A DNA stretch of 64,000 nt from Acidobacteriota bacterium (GTDB taxonomy: Bacteria; Acidobacteriota; Blastocatellia; UBA7656). Below are positions 8,248 to 16,605 of the stretch, in pieces. The DNA lies in contig JBBPIG010000019.1 in the NCBI GenBank assembly GCA_038040445.1, forward strand, positions 1-64,000, read 5' to 3'. The stretch's first letter is position 1; every line of letters starts with the position of its first letter. Under the pieces are notes generated by a model. It had not been told where the DNA came from. It ran no database searches and saw only the letters and a program-made list of their open reading frames with translations. Both the position numbers and the translations under genes were made by a program.

Positions 8248-8694
8248 CTACACGATCTTACGATTCGTTTGCGCGAGATGACTGTTGGGGGCGCGCTCTC
8301 TGTACTCGGAGGGTGCGAGATCAAAGTATCTTCTGAAGTGGCGCACAAAGTTGCTCCTATGGTCGTAGCCTACCTGCGCCATGATCTGCTTAATGCTCAG
8401 TAGACTGGTTACTAGAAGCTGACGGGCTGTTTCCATTTTGAGTCTTATTAGATATTCCCCAGGCGGGAGTTTGGTTTGGCACTTGAAAAGATAGGAAAGG
8501 TGAGACCGGGAAAGATTTGCTACGCCGGCCAATTCGGTTAAAGGAATACTTCGATGAAGATTGGTATTCATGAAGTCGATCACAATCTGGACTCTTCGAT
8601 TGCGGATCGCGCTTTCGGGGACAACAAGCTGGGGAGGGTTCTTTCCTTTTAGCGATTCACCACTTGCTCTTTTGCTCACTTCTTTTATACTCAT
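8248..8694 (-). CDS. AraC-family transcriptional regulator (DNA-binding domain only)
   Basis: A 148-residue protein. After a non-conserved leader (about residues 1-30) comes an AraC/XylS domain with two helix-turn-helices: IPLTELAGVANLSRSHLSYL and, after the linking helix (LKMETARQLLVTS), LSIKQIMAQVGYDHRSNFVR followed by HFRRYFDLAPSEYRER. There is no sensory or dimerisation domain, so it resembles short SoxS/MarA-like regulators, whose activity usually follows their level. The N-terminal leader and the upstream DNA are duplicated at the gene starting 6495. Start ATG 8694 has GGAGAG about 6 nt upstream. Its targets are unknown. Confidence 0.85.
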   Translation of the reverse strand: MSIKEVSKRASGESLKGKNPPQLVVPESAIRNRRVQIVIDFMNTNLHRSIPLTELAGVANLSRSHLSYLFKCQTKLPPGEYLIRLKMETARQLLVTSLLSIKQIMAQVGYDHRSNFVRHFRRYFDLAPSEYRERAPNSHLAQTNRKIV

Positions 8695-8799
8695 ACACGC
8701 TCTCCGGCGCGCGAAGGTGTGCTAAGGCAGACAAATCCCGACACACCAACGTGCGTAAAAGGGGCAAGGTGGGTCGTCACCCCAAGTGGCGACCCGCTC
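8695..8799 (-). promoter_or_regulatory. Conserved leader, copy B (homologous to 6496-6600)
   Basis: It shares GGATTTGTCTGCC, GACCCACCTTGCCCC and CCGGAGAG with copy A at matching distances from the start codon. The distal part folds well: GGGTCGTCAC (8771-8780) pairs with GTGGCGACCC (8786-8795) around a 5-base loop, with one wobble pair. A short stem GCAC/GTGT with a 6-base loop lies nearer the gene. Regulatory function is inferred from conservation between two unrelated genes. Confidence 0.55.
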
Positions 8800-8838
8800 C
8801 GCGCAATTATTGATCGATTAGATATTTGGTGATTGTTT

Positions 8839-9795
8839 TCAGAAGCGGGCGGGTGGCGCGCGAGGCCCGATGCAGAACAGCACCCGGTCAAGGATGCTTA
8901 TTGCGGTGAGAGCAGTTATTGCTATTGCTGGAATCGGAATTATCGATCTTTGAAAAGAAGTTTTATCGCTCGCGAGCCAATTGAGGGCGAGTGCCGTCGA
9001 CGTCTTGGTTTGGCGCTGCGGTCGAACTTGTGGTGAAGATTCAGCCTCAAGAGATTGATTGACGGCGACGATTGATGGAGTAGCAGCCGTGCGCTTCGCC
9101 TCAAGCTCTTGGCGAGTTTGAGCCCATTCTGGATATGCAGAAGCGAACGGATATGCGAGAGCGATTTTGCAAGCATCTTCTGCTTCAGCGATACGGCCCA
9201 ATTCTCCGAAGTCAACCGCTAGTTCGTTTTGATAGAAGTAGAAGTAAAGCGGGTTCTGTCGACCTACGATCTGCACAAGCGGCCAGATGCTTTCGAGGAG
9301 GGCTAAGGCACCTTTATGATCTTCATTGAGGCTCTTGATAGTGGCGATTTCCAGACGCGCGAGCAGCGTAGTCTGCAAACCGTGTGCATTTCTGTCCGAT
9401 GCCGCTCGCAGCGCTTCAAGCTGAAACCTCAATGCTTCATCAAGCTGACCTTTGTCGTGGAGATTTGTTCCCAGAGTCTGAATTGCCCGCGCCCGGTAAG
9501 CAATCGGCGCATTGTCGACAACCATTTCGAGCAAGGTCTCGGCCTCGTCTCGTTGGCCTCTTCGATTTATGGCGAGAGCGTGATAGTAAAGACCCACTTG
9601 CCGCGCTGCATCTATCGGCAGGTTCATCAGTACGCCGCTTATCTCTTTAAGCGCATCTGGATCACGCCGGCTATAGGCTTGCTCTGCAAAATGAATCAAT
9701 GCATTGGTGAGGTTGAGAAATGCCTCTTGTGTATGGACGGTCTGAGCCAAACGGCTCGAAACAATATGCTGAATCAATCCACCATGGCTGACCAC
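8839..9795 (-). CDS. TPR-type helical repeat protein
   Basis: About 318 residues from GTG 9795. The N-terminal half consists of paired helices typical of tetratricopeptide repeats (AFLNLTNALIHFAEQAYSRR, QVGLYYHALAINRRGQRDEA, RARAIQTLGTNLHDKGQLDE, FYFYQNELAVDFGELGRIAE). A proline/serine-rich linker follows, and a hydrophobic segment near the C-terminus (about IIPIPAIAITALTAIS) may be a membrane anchor. TPR proteins act as scaffolds; no partner is evident. GTG 9795 is preferred over ATG 9870 because the longer form would overlap the divergent gene and its ribosome site. No strong ribosome site precedes either start. Confidence 0.7.
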   Translation of the reverse strand: MVSHGGLIQHIVSSRLAQTVHTQEAFLNLTNALIHFAEQAYSRRDPDALKEISGVLMNLPIDAARQVGLYYHALAINRRGQRDEAETLLEMVVDNAPIAYRARAIQTLGTNLHDKGQLDEALRFQLEALRAASDRNAHGLQTTLLARLEIATIKSLNEDHKGALALLESIWPLVQIVGRQNPLYFYFYQNELAVDFGELGRIAEAEDACKIALAYPFASAYPEWAQTRQELEAKRTAATPSIVAVNQSLEAESSPQVRPQRQTKTSTALALNWLASDKTSFQRSIIPIPAIAITALTAISILDRVLFCIGPRAPPARF

Positions 9796-9835
9796 GATTT
9801 CTGAGTCAGTGAATCCGCTACTGGAGGAACAACCC

Positions 9836-10180
9836 GTGAGAAAACGACTTGTTATTGCGGCTGCCTGCATCTTAGCTCTTCCGCTTTTCTTTTCCCCTTC
9901 TCACAACGAGAAGCTGACCACCACAACTGCTTTTTCTACAGTTGCGTTGGCTGGCCACACAAGTGCCGGCAATTGGTGCGAATGCGGCGCTCCTGGCTGC
10001 ATCTGCGACCCTGGCGAAGTTCGCGGCCAGAGTGTCACACCGGTGTCTGATCGGAATGGTCGATCTTTGAATCAAGGCACCACCTCGCCAAGTGCAGACC
10101 GGAATTCTCGGTTTGACTTCGGCTCAAGCGCGTTGATGCTCGCGCTTGCTTTCTTCCTGTGGACTAGATTGCGAGCCTAA
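9836..10180 (+). CDS. Small exported protein with CECG/CICD cysteine motif and C-terminal anchor
   Basis: About 114 residues from GTG 9836, which has GGAGG 8 nt upstream; an earlier in-frame GTG (9809) lacks such a site. The signal peptide is clear (RKRLVIAAACILALPLFF). A short cysteine cluster follows, WCECGAPGCICDPGE (four Cys within 10 residues), then a Ser/Asn-rich stretch and a C-terminal hydrophobic helix ending in arginines (SSALMLALAFFLWTRLR), as in membrane-retained surface proteins. It is divergent from the TPR gene with about 40 bp between start codons. The cysteine cluster could bind a metal or form disulfides. The function is unknown. Confidence 0.65.
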   Translation: MRKRLVIAAACILALPLFFSPSHNEKLTTTTAFSTVALAGHTSAGNWCECGAPGCICDPGEVRGQSVTPVSDRNGRSLNQGTTSPSADRNSRFDFGSSALMLALAFFLWTRLRA

Positions 10181-10534
10181 ACTTCCAGCGAGTTTTCAGT
10201 CCACGTTTAATGAGCTTTGCGTTGTCGCCACATCAAAGCACGGCGGCTAGGGGAATTTGCGTCTTTGTGGCGGCTCGCATTCTATAACAATTGCTTCCCG
10301 TTTTCACTCAAAAAGTGAAATCAGCTACAGGATTCTTTTTTTGCTCGAACGAAGCTTCTACTGGCGATCTGGATGGCGGCAGACATTTCACCCCCACTCT
10401 CCGCTCCGCCCTTACACGCTTTGCCACTTCCTCGCTTCAGTGCTATGGTCTTCCTGGCTCTCACGGCGGCCAGCGCTTTGATTCGATAGCCAACAACCAA
10501 ATCGCGCACGCAGGAATCTAACCGCCCAACGTAG
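10181..10534. other. Gap upstream of the penicillin-binding protein gene
   Basis: About 350 bases. It should contain the promoter of the PBP gene. I see no RNA gene, terminator with a T-run, or small gene with a ribosome site that I can support. Confidence 0.4.
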
Positions 10535-13090
10535 TTGAAAGGAACGCAAGTTCGTAGAGCCTTGGTAACTGTCACACAAAAACCTAAGACTCGGGTCATC
10601 CAGAGACAACAGCCGCGACCCAGCCTGATTCGCCGCATCTTTACACCGTTGCGGCTCGCTATCCTTGGCATCCTCGCCCTCATCCTCTTTTCCGGCTTCG
10701 CGTTTTTCTACTCCAAGTATGCGAGGATGATCGACGCGCGTTTTCGCGGCGACGTGCTCGTCCGGACGACCGGAATCTATGCTGCGCCGCGCACGATCCG
10801 CGTTTCGCAAGGGATGACGCTCGCTTCATTGAAGAGTTACCTGGACGGCATCGGCTACGTTGAGTCGACCAAGGAAGCCGATTCCAACCGCGGCCGGTAT
10901 CTAGTCAAAGGCAACGTCATCGACGTTCGCACAAGCGCCGGCGCAATCATCAACGGCTCACGCCAGTTTCCCAACCTCAGCGTTTTGTTTGGCGCCAGCG
11001 GCAAGGGCGTCACCAAACTCACCGACATCGACACAAAGCGCAATCTCGATAGCTCGCTTCTGGAGCCCGAACTGGTCACCGCGATCTCGAACGAGAAGCA
11101 GCGGCAGAAACAAAAACTCGTCTCGTTCAAGGACCTGCCAAAGGACTACGTCAACGCGGTGGTCGCGATAGAAGATCGCCAGTTCTTCGAACACTCGGGG
11201 ATCAACTTTCGAGGCATCATGCGCGCGGTTTGGCGGGACGCTAGCGAAGGGCAGCTTCAAGAGGGCGGCTCGTCGATCACTCAGCAGTTGGTCAAGAACT
11301 TCTTCCTTACGCCCGAGCGCACCTGGAAGCGCAAGACGCAGGAAATGATGATCGCGGTTGTGCTCGAAACCAAGCTGGACAAGGAGGGAATCTTTCAACT
11401 CTACGCGAACGAAGTTTATATGGGGCAGTCGGGCAGCTATTCGATCAACGGCGTCGGCGAAGCGGCTGCAGCTTATTTCAATAAAGACGTGGTCAATCTC
11501 AACCTTCCTGAATCCGCGTTCCTGGCCGGAATTATCCGGGGACCCAGCCTCTACTCGCCTTATCGCGATCCGGAGCGCGCAAAGGCGCGGCGCAATCAGG
11601 TTTTGGACTCGATGGTCGAAGCCGGCTTGCTCTTGCGCGACAAGGCCGAGCAAGCGAAAGCCACCGATCTGAAGATTCAGGCCAAGCGCAGCGCGCTCAA
11701 CAGCGGCGCGCCATACTTCGTCGATTACCTTCAGCAGCAGTTGGTGGGCGAACTTCCAACACGCGACCTCGCCCGGCAATCGTATCGCGTCTACACCACC
11801 ATCGATATGGATCTTCAGCGAGCCGCGGACAAAGCGGTGAATGACACGCTGGCCTCGCTCGATCCGATCTTTGCCAAGCGTAAGAAAAACCCTATACCTC
11901 CCGGCACGCTGCAAGCCGCGCTGGTAGCTTTGAACGCGAAGACCGGCGAGATCCTGGCGATGGTCGGCGGGCGGGATTACGGTCAGAGCCAGCTCAATCG
12001 CGCGGTTGATGCGAATCGCCAGCCTGGCTCTGTGTTCAAGCCCATTGTTTACGCTACAGCGCTCAACAGCCCCTACGACGATATGTCGGAAGAGAAGTTC
12101 ACTGCGGGGTCGATGTTCATGGACGCGCCGGAGACGTTTCTGTACGGCCGCGGTCAGACCTACTCGCCCGAGAACTTCGGCAAGACATACTCAAACCGCG
12201 AGGTCTCTCTCCGCGAGGGGCTGGTGCACTCGCTCAACGTCGTTACTGTACGCGTCGCCGAGAAGGTTGGTTATTCAAAGATCGCGCGCATGGCTGAGAA
12301 GCTTGGGCTGCCACGGCCTCAGCCCTTCCCTGCCCTGGCGCTTGGCACCGCCGAAGCGACGCCGTTGCAGATAGCTTCGGCCTACACGGCGTTCGCAAAC
12401 GGCGGGCAGCTTGCGGACTCGCGCCCGATCAAGCGGGTGACTAACTCGGACGGTGTCGGTCTGACTGAAATGAAATCGCAAACGCAGCAGGCTCTCAGAC
12501 CCGAGGTCAGTTGGCTGATGACCAACATCATGCAAGACGTGTTAAACCGGGGCACCGCTGCGCGCGCGCGAGCGATGGGCTTCACCGAAAAAGCTGCAGC
12601 CGGAAAGACCGGCACATCTCGCGACGGTTGGTTTGCCGGTTACACTCCAAACATAGTCTGCGTGGTATGGGTAGGCTTCGACGATAACTCGGAGCTTGGA
12701 CTCGAGGGGGCGAAGTCGGCTTTGCCCATTTGGGCTTCGTTTATGAAATCGGCTCTTGCGTTGAGGCCCGAGCTTGGCGGCGAGAGTTTTCCGGCGCCCC
12801 CTGACGGTATAGTCAGCGCTGAGATCGATCCCACCACGGGGCTGCTCGCAACAGATCAATGCCTCGCACGGCGCACCGAGTACTTCATCGAAGGCACCCA
12901 ACCGCAGGAGTCGTGCGAAGCGCACACCGGCGAGCATCCCGAGCTGCCTGCGATCCCGGGCTTCGACTGGCCCGAGGGGCAGGATATCGAGGACAAGGCA
13001 AAGAAGCTGTTGCGCGATGTAGAGAAAGGGATCGACGAAGCCGGCCGCGAGATGAAGAAGCAGATCAAGAAAGCAACCGGCAAGCCCTAA
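10535..13090 (+). CDS. Class A penicillin-binding protein (transglycosylase/transpeptidase)
   Basis: About 851 residues: short cytoplasmic tail, one transmembrane helix (about 38-60, LAILGILALILFSGFAFFYS), a UB2H-like region, a GT51 transglycosylase domain (catalytic Glu near 213 in EDRQFFEH; GGSSITQQLVKN) and a transpeptidase domain with the S499-x-x-K502 tetrad (PGSVFKP), S566-x-N568 (HSLN) and K691-T-G (KTGTS). It polymerises and crosslinks peptidoglycan in the periplasm, and is nearest PBP1A/1B. The C-terminus is lysine- and glutamate-rich (EDKAKKLLRDVEKGIDE). The start is uncertain: TTG 10535 gives the longest form, and a TTG at 10562 would follow GGA at 10541. All catalytic motifs are intact. 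Confidence 0.93.
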   Translation: MKGTQVRRALVTVTQKPKTRVIQRQQPRPSLIRRIFTPLRLAILGILALILFSGFAFFYSKYARMIDARFRGDVLVRTTGIYAAPRTIRVSQGMTLASLKSYLDGIGYVESTKEADSNRGRYLVKGNVIDVRTSAGAIINGSRQFPNLSVLFGASGKGVTKLTDIDTKRNLDSSLLEPELVTAISNEKQRQKQKLVSFKDLPKDYVNAVVAIEDRQFFEHSGINFRGIMRAVWRDASEGQLQEGGSSITQQLVKNFFLTPERTWKRKTQEMMIAVVLETKLDKEGIFQLYANEVYMGQSGSYSINGVGEAAAAYFNKDVVNLNLPESAFLAGIIRGPSLYSPYRDPERAKARRNQVLDSMVEAGLLLRDKAEQAKATDLKIQAKRSALNSGAPYFVDYLQQQLVGELPTRDLARQSYRVYTTIDMDLQRAADKAVNDTLASLDPIFAKRKKNPIPPGTLQAALVALNAKTGEILAMVGGRDYGQSQLNRAVDANRQPGSVFKPIVYATALNSPYDDMSEEKFTAGSMFMDAPETFLYGRGQTYSPENFGKTYSNREVSLREGLVHSLNVVTVRVAEKVGYSKIARMAEKLGLPRPQPFPALALGTAEATPLQIASAYTAFANGGQLADSRPIKRVTNSDGVGLTEMKSQTQQALRPEVSWLMTNIMQDVLNRGTAARARAMGFTEKAAAGKTGTSRDGWFAGYTPNIVCVVWVGFDDNSELGLEGAKSALPIWASFMKSALALRPELGGESFPAPPDGIVSAEIDPTTGLLATDQCLARRTEYFIEGTQPQESCEAHTGEHPELPAIPGFDWPEGQDIEDKAKKLLRDVEKGIDEAGREMKKQIKKATGKP

Positions 13091-13246
13091 GACCAACCCT
13101 AGTATTAAGAACGCCGAACCTAGAGACTGCTTTGCGAATCTTTGCGGCTTTGCGCGAACCAGCCAGATTTCCTCGAAACTGTAGCGCTTGCTTGACCCGG
13201 TGCAGGAAGACTCATACGATGGCGACGATCAAGGAACAGATGCAGG

Positions 13247-13267
13247 CGTGGTAGAATGACTACCACG
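13247..13267. promoter_or_regulatory. Perfect 8-bp inverted repeat ahead of the Uma2 gene
   Basis: CGTGGTAG (13247-13254) and CTACCACG (13260-13267) flank a 5-base loop directly before the ribosome site AAGGAG (13271-13276). The position suits an operator or a translation-controlling hairpin. No T-run follows. Confidence 0.45.
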
Positions 13268-13285
13268 TTAAAGGAGTAACAGTGT

Positions 13286-13801
13286 ATGAGCCAAACGCTT
13301 GTCGAAACACCAGTCTCGCCGTCAGCTCAAGTCTTTGCCGTCCTACGATTGGCTCCCGCTATTGAGATGACAGATGATCAATTCTTCGCGCTTTGCCAGC
13401 TCAACCGCGACCTGCGCCTGGAGCGCACCGCGCAGGGCGACATCATCGTTATGCCCCCGACAGGATTTGAGACTGGTAATCGCAACACCTCGATCACCGG
13501 GCAACTCTACAACTGGACGAAGAAGGACGGCGCCGGTGTGGCGTGCGATTCCTCGACGGGATTCAAGTTGCCGAACGGAGCTGACCGCTCACCTGATGCG
13601 GCGTGGGTACTGCGCGAGCGGCTTGTCGGGTTCACGCCGGAACAGAAGCAGAAATTTTTGCCGCTGTGTCCTGATTTCGTAATTGAACTGCGCTCGCCCA
13701 CCGTAATAAATAACCGCCCAATCGGTGCTTCACCACATTTGAGCTTGTGTTCTAGCGCGGCCTCTTCACTGCTGGTCGGTGTGGAATGTAACTCGCCGTA
13801 G
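13286..13801 (+). pseudogene. Uma2-family endonuclease, C-terminally truncated
   Basis: Residues 1-139 (to about 13702) follow the Uma2/DUF820 pattern: MTDDQFFALCQLNRDLRLER, DIIVMPPTGFETG, SPDAAWVL (an active-site Asp position) and PDFVIELRSPT (active-site Glu position). In intact members the next stretch carries a conserved Lys and a GVxxxWLID-like core strand. Here the frame continues into 32 unrelated residues overlapping the end of the antisense gene at 13752-13985. The PD-(D/E)xK-like fold therefore lacks its end and is probably dead. The breakpoint near 13703 marks an insertion, deletion or replacement that brought the PIN module next to it. ATG 13286 has AAGGAG upstream. Confidence 0.75.
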
Positions 13802-13985
13802 CGTCTTCGAGAATCTGCGCTGCGACCTGCATAGGGGTCACCTGCCGCTCTTCGTCGCTCAGCAGGCGAGCAAGTTCTTTTAGTCGCTGCTCGGTCTCGG
13901 GCGCCATCGGCGCCTTCGGTCTCTTGACCCACTTCGGATAGGAGACGGTATCGATCTCGTGAGCAAGGGCGGCATTATTTGTCAC
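13752..13985 (-). CDS. Small hypothetical protein, last gene of the PIN module
   Basis: A 77-residue protein from GTG 13985. It is rich in charged helices (APETEQRLKELARLLSDEERQVTPMQVAAQILEDATASY) after a short YPKWVKRPKAP segment. It could be a small DNA-binding or antitoxin-like protein, but no family was recognised. Its start overlaps the stop of the previous gene by 11 bp, so translation is likely coupled. Its 3' end runs antisense into the broken end of the Uma2 gene. It is assigned to the module by overlap only. Confidence 0.6.
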   Translation of the reverse strand: MTNNAALAHEIDTVSYPKWVKRPKAPMAPETEQRLKELARLLSDEERQVTPMQVAAQILEDATASYIPHRPAVKRPR

Positions 13986-14181
13986 GGTTCTCGCGTATCT
14001 TCTCGGCTATTTGGGTGGCGTTTTGCGGCGGTAAGATGTCTGCGCGCTGGCGTGTATAGTCGCCGCCTCCTTGCTCGTAGATCTGTAGAAAACGGATCAA
14101 GCCAGTCGGGCCGAGTTCCCGCGCTACGGCTTCCAATCCGATTACGCGAATCTGTTCTTGAGTGAGCTCCAGTATGTTCAT
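13975..14181 (-). CDS. Small antitoxin-like protein downstream of the PIN toxin
   Basis: A 68-residue acidic protein (MNILELTQEQIRVIGLEAVA, then ELGPTGLIRFLQIYEQGGGDYTRQR). Its ATG (14181-14179) overlaps the PIN stop codon as ATGA. Proteins of this kind, with a LGPTGxIRFLQxYExGxGDYT pattern, are found beside PIN-domain genes and presumably neutralise or regulate the toxin. Here it is second to the PIN gene rather than before it, which is not the common vapBC order. The start at 14181 is chosen for the overlap; a longer in-frame version reaches back to 14316, antisense to nothing but inside the PIN gene. Confidence 0.7.
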   Translation of the reverse strand: MNILELTQEQIRVIGLEAVARELGPTGLIRFLQIYEQGGGDYTRQRADILPPQNATQIAEKIRENRDK

Positions 14182-14639
14182 ACTATCAGATTCTCCCGCG
14201 CCCATTGTAGCGGATTGGCGACCCTCACATCGAGCTTTGTTGAGACCCGAGCGGCGCGTTTCATTAGTTTGTCGTCTGTGGTTAGAAAGACATCGGCGTC
14301 TCCACTTTCGGCGCACGCCAGATGCAAAGCATCAAAACCGGTGAAACCGAGTCGTTCGAGCTCGCCGGCGCGGGTAGTTTCGTTGGTGTCAACGATTACT
14401 TTTTTCCTGGCATGATCGGCCAATAGTTTTGCTTTGAGAGCGCGTTCAGCGTCTGGGTTTTGAGAAATTTCATAATCAACGACTTCGCTGGTGAGCCATT
14501 CGAATTGGCCATCCTCGATGCGGTCGAGAATCAGCTTTATCGCTTCGGCTTCAAGCCGGATGCGCGCTTGGGTTTGGTCATCAAACGGCCGCTGCAGACA
14601 GCACACATCCAAGTAGAGTTTGACCACCTGTTCGCTCAT
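14178..14639 (-). CDS. PIN-domain ribonuclease (VapC-like toxin)
   Basis: A 153-residue PIN domain. LYLDVCCLQRPFDD at the N-terminus carries the first catalytic Asp, VVDYEI a middle acidic residue, and FDALHLACAES with DVFLTTDDKLM the later Asp residues that coordinate Mg2+. VapC-type PIN proteins cut RNA (often tRNA or rRNA) and are held inactive by a partner. It overlaps its upstream ORF by ATGA (14639-14636) and its downstream neighbour by ATGA (14181-14178), so it sits in a tightly coupled unit. Which neighbour is the antitoxin is not certain; the downstream 68-residue protein is favoured. Confidence 0.85.
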   Translation of the reverse strand: MSEQVVKLYLDVCCLQRPFDDQTQARIRLEAEAIKLILDRIEDGQFEWLTSEVVDYEISQNPDAERALKAKLLADHARKKVIVDTNETTRAGELERLGFTGFDALHLACAESGDADVFLTTDDKLMKRAARVSTKLDVRVANPLQWARENLIV

Positions 14640-14896
14640 GCTGATTTCGCTTTCTGAATCCCTTCTTCGACAATTGCAATCTCATCTCGACTAAGGTCGT
14701 AAAGCTCATAGACCAAGTTGTCGATGTCGCGGCGACGGGGGTTGGTCAACGTGCGTCTCTGTCCTTTCCCCCGAATCACGCGACAACTGAAACTAGATGC
14801 CGGCTGCCGCCTCGAAAGCTTCTTACTGTCTCCGACAAGATAACTCCCATCGATCCCAGCAGCGTGTGGGTCAAGGAATAAGAGTTGGACGTTCAT
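14636..14896 (-). CDS. Chimeric small ORF heading the PIN module
   Basis: An 86-residue ORF. The C-terminal third (IDNLVYELYDLSRDEIAIVEE) resembles the last residues of N6-adenine methylase/restriction proteins of the Eco57I type, which often end LVYELYGLTEEEIxIVE. The N-terminal part DPHAAGID recalls the start of IS110-family transposases. The middle is arginine- and serine-rich without a pattern. It therefore looks like fused debris that has kept an open frame and now overlaps the PIN gene by ATGA. It could still act as an antitoxin or as a translational lead-in. Confidence 0.45.
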   Translation of the reverse strand: MNVQLLFLDPHAAGIDGSYLVGDSKKLSRRQPASSFSCRVIRGKGQRRTLTNPRRRDIDNLVYELYDLSRDEIAIVEEGIQKAKSA

Positions 14897-15039
14897 GGTA
14901 ATGAGTCAGCTCGAAGAGTGTCAAACGAGGTGAACCTCAGTTGGAAAGGGCAAAGGATCAAGTGTAGACTAACCCACTGAAGGCCTAACCCGAAACATAG
15001 ATTTGCCTGCCGTGACCATTCTCTGAGAGGTGGTGATTC

Positions 15040-16605
15040 TTGCCGAGAGTGAAAGATAACAATTCGCGCTCTTCTAGCAATTCAGCCGCGAACCTCGGAT
15101 TCGAAGCGAAGCTCTGGCAAGCCGCCGACGCGCTGCGCAACAACATGGACGCGGCCGAGTACAAACACGTCGTTCTCGGGCTGATCTTCCTCAAGTACAT
15201 CTCCGACGCGTTCGAAGCAAAGCACGCCGACCTCGAATCGCAGAAGGCACAAGGCGCGGACGCTGAAGACCCCGACGAGTACCGCGCAGTCAGCATCTTT
15301 TGGGTGCCGAAGGAGGCTCGCTGGTCGCACCTCAAAGCAAGCGCTCCGCAGCCGACCATCGGTACGATAGTGGATGACGCGATGAGCGCGATCGAGCGCG
15401 ATAACCCGTCGCTCAAGGCAGTGTTGCCCAAGGATTTCGCGCGGCCCGGTCTCGACAAGCAGCGGCTCGGTCAACTCATCAACCTCGTCAGCGACATCGC
15501 GCTCGGGAGCGCCGCCGATCGAGCTAAGGACACGCTAGGTCGCGTCTACGAATACTTCCTCTCGCAATTCGCCAGCGCCGAGGGCAAGAAGGGCGGTCAG
15601 TTCTACACGCCGTCGAGCGTGGTGCGCGTGCTGGTCGAAATGCTCGCTCCCTACAAGGGCCGCGTGTACGATCCCTGCTGCGGCTCGGGCGGCATGTTCG
15701 TGAGCAGCGAGAAGTTCATCGAAGCGCACGGCGGCAAGCTCGGCGACATTTCCATCTACGGTCAGGAGTCGAACTACACTACCTGGCGTCTGGCGATGAT
15801 GAACCTCGCCATCCGCGGCATCGACGCGCAAATCGGTCACGGCGACACCTTCCACAACGACCGGAATCCCGACCTGAAAGCCGACTACGTTCTTGCCAAC
15901 CCGCCCTTCAACGACAGCGACTGGCGCGGCGAGTTGCTCAAGGACGACAAGCGCTGGGTCTACGGAAAGCCGCCCACCGCCAATGCGAACTTCGCTTGGG
16001 TGCAACATTTCATTCACCACCTCGCACCCACCGGGCTCGCGGGCTTTGTGCTCGCCAACGGCTCGATGTCCTCCAACCAGTCGGGCGAGGGCGAGATCCG
16101 CAAGGCGATCATTGAAGCGGACCTCGTGGACTGCATGGTGGCGCTGCCGGGCCAGCTCTTCTATTCGACGCAGATCCCAGTGTGTCTGTGGTTCTTCGCG
16201 CGCAACAAGAAGAACGGGCGCTTCCGCGACCGTCGAGGCGAGACGCTCTTCATCGACGCGCGGAAGATGGGCTCGATGGTGGATCGCGTCCACAGAGAGC
16301 TGACCGATGAGGACATTTTGAAGATCGCCGGCGCGTACCACGCCTGGCGCGGCGACAAGGACGCAGGTGAGTTCGCCGACGTGTCCGGCTTCTGCATGTC
16401 AGCGAAGCTTGAGGAGATCCGCAAGCACGGCCACGTGCTCACCCCTGGACGCTACGTTGGCACCGAGGCCGCCGAGGACGATGGCGAACCGTTTGAGGAG
16501 AAGATGCAGCGGCTCTCCGCAACGCTGCGAGAGCAGATGGCAGCAGCCGCGACGCTGGACGCCGCGATCGCTGCCAACCTGAAGGAGCTTGGGTATGACG
16601 AATGA
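15040..16605 (+). CDS. hsdM: Type I restriction-modification DNA methylase subunit HsdM
   Basis: A 521-residue N6-adenine methyltransferase. The N-terminal helical domain (about 18-160, [20 protein letters not shown]) is followed by a class I methyltransferase fold with the AdoMet motif [10 protein letters not shown] (211-220) and the catalytic motif NPPF (287-290). It methylates adenine in the target chosen by HsdS and with HsdR forms the restriction complex. The start is TTG 15040 after GAGAGG. The stop codon lies inside the start of hsdS (11-bp overlap). The whole operon appears intact and in one orientation, with G+C-rich codon use like its neighbours except in the ATPase gene, which looks less G+C-rich. 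Confidence 0.96.
   Translation: MPRVKDNNSRSSSNSAANLGFEAKLWQAADALRNNMDAAEYKHVVLGLIFLKYISDAFEAKHADLESQKAQGADAEDPDEYRAVSIFWVPKEARWSHLKASAPQPTIGTIVDDAMSAIERDNPSLKAVLPKDFARPGLDKQRLGQLINLVSDIALGSAADRAKDTLGRVYEYFLSQFASAEGKKGGQFYTPSSVVRVLVEMLAPYKGRVYDPCCGSGGMFVSSEKFIEAHGGKLGDISIYGQESNYTTWRLAMMNLAIRGIDAQIGHGDTFHNDRNPDLKADYVLANPPFNDSDWRGELLKDDKRWVYGKPPTANANFAWVQHFIHHLAPTGLAGFVLANGSMSSNQSGEGEIRKAIIEADLVDCMVALPGQLFYSTQIPVCLWFFARNKKNGRFRDRRGETLFIDARKMGSMVDRVHRELTDEDILKIAGAYHAWRGDKDAGEFADVSGFCMSAKLEEIRKHGHVLTPGRYVGTEAAEDDGEPFEEKMQRLSATLREQMAAAATLDAAIAANLKELGYDE

Noticed and set aside
13975-14316. Longer 113-residue form of the antitoxin-like protein
   Set aside because: Its first 45 residues lie inside the PIN gene and look random; ATG 14181 overlaps the PIN stop as ATGA.
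13286-14896. Complete insertion sequence or transposon
   Set aside because: Only short transposase-like words were seen; no terminal inverted repeats or full transposase gene.
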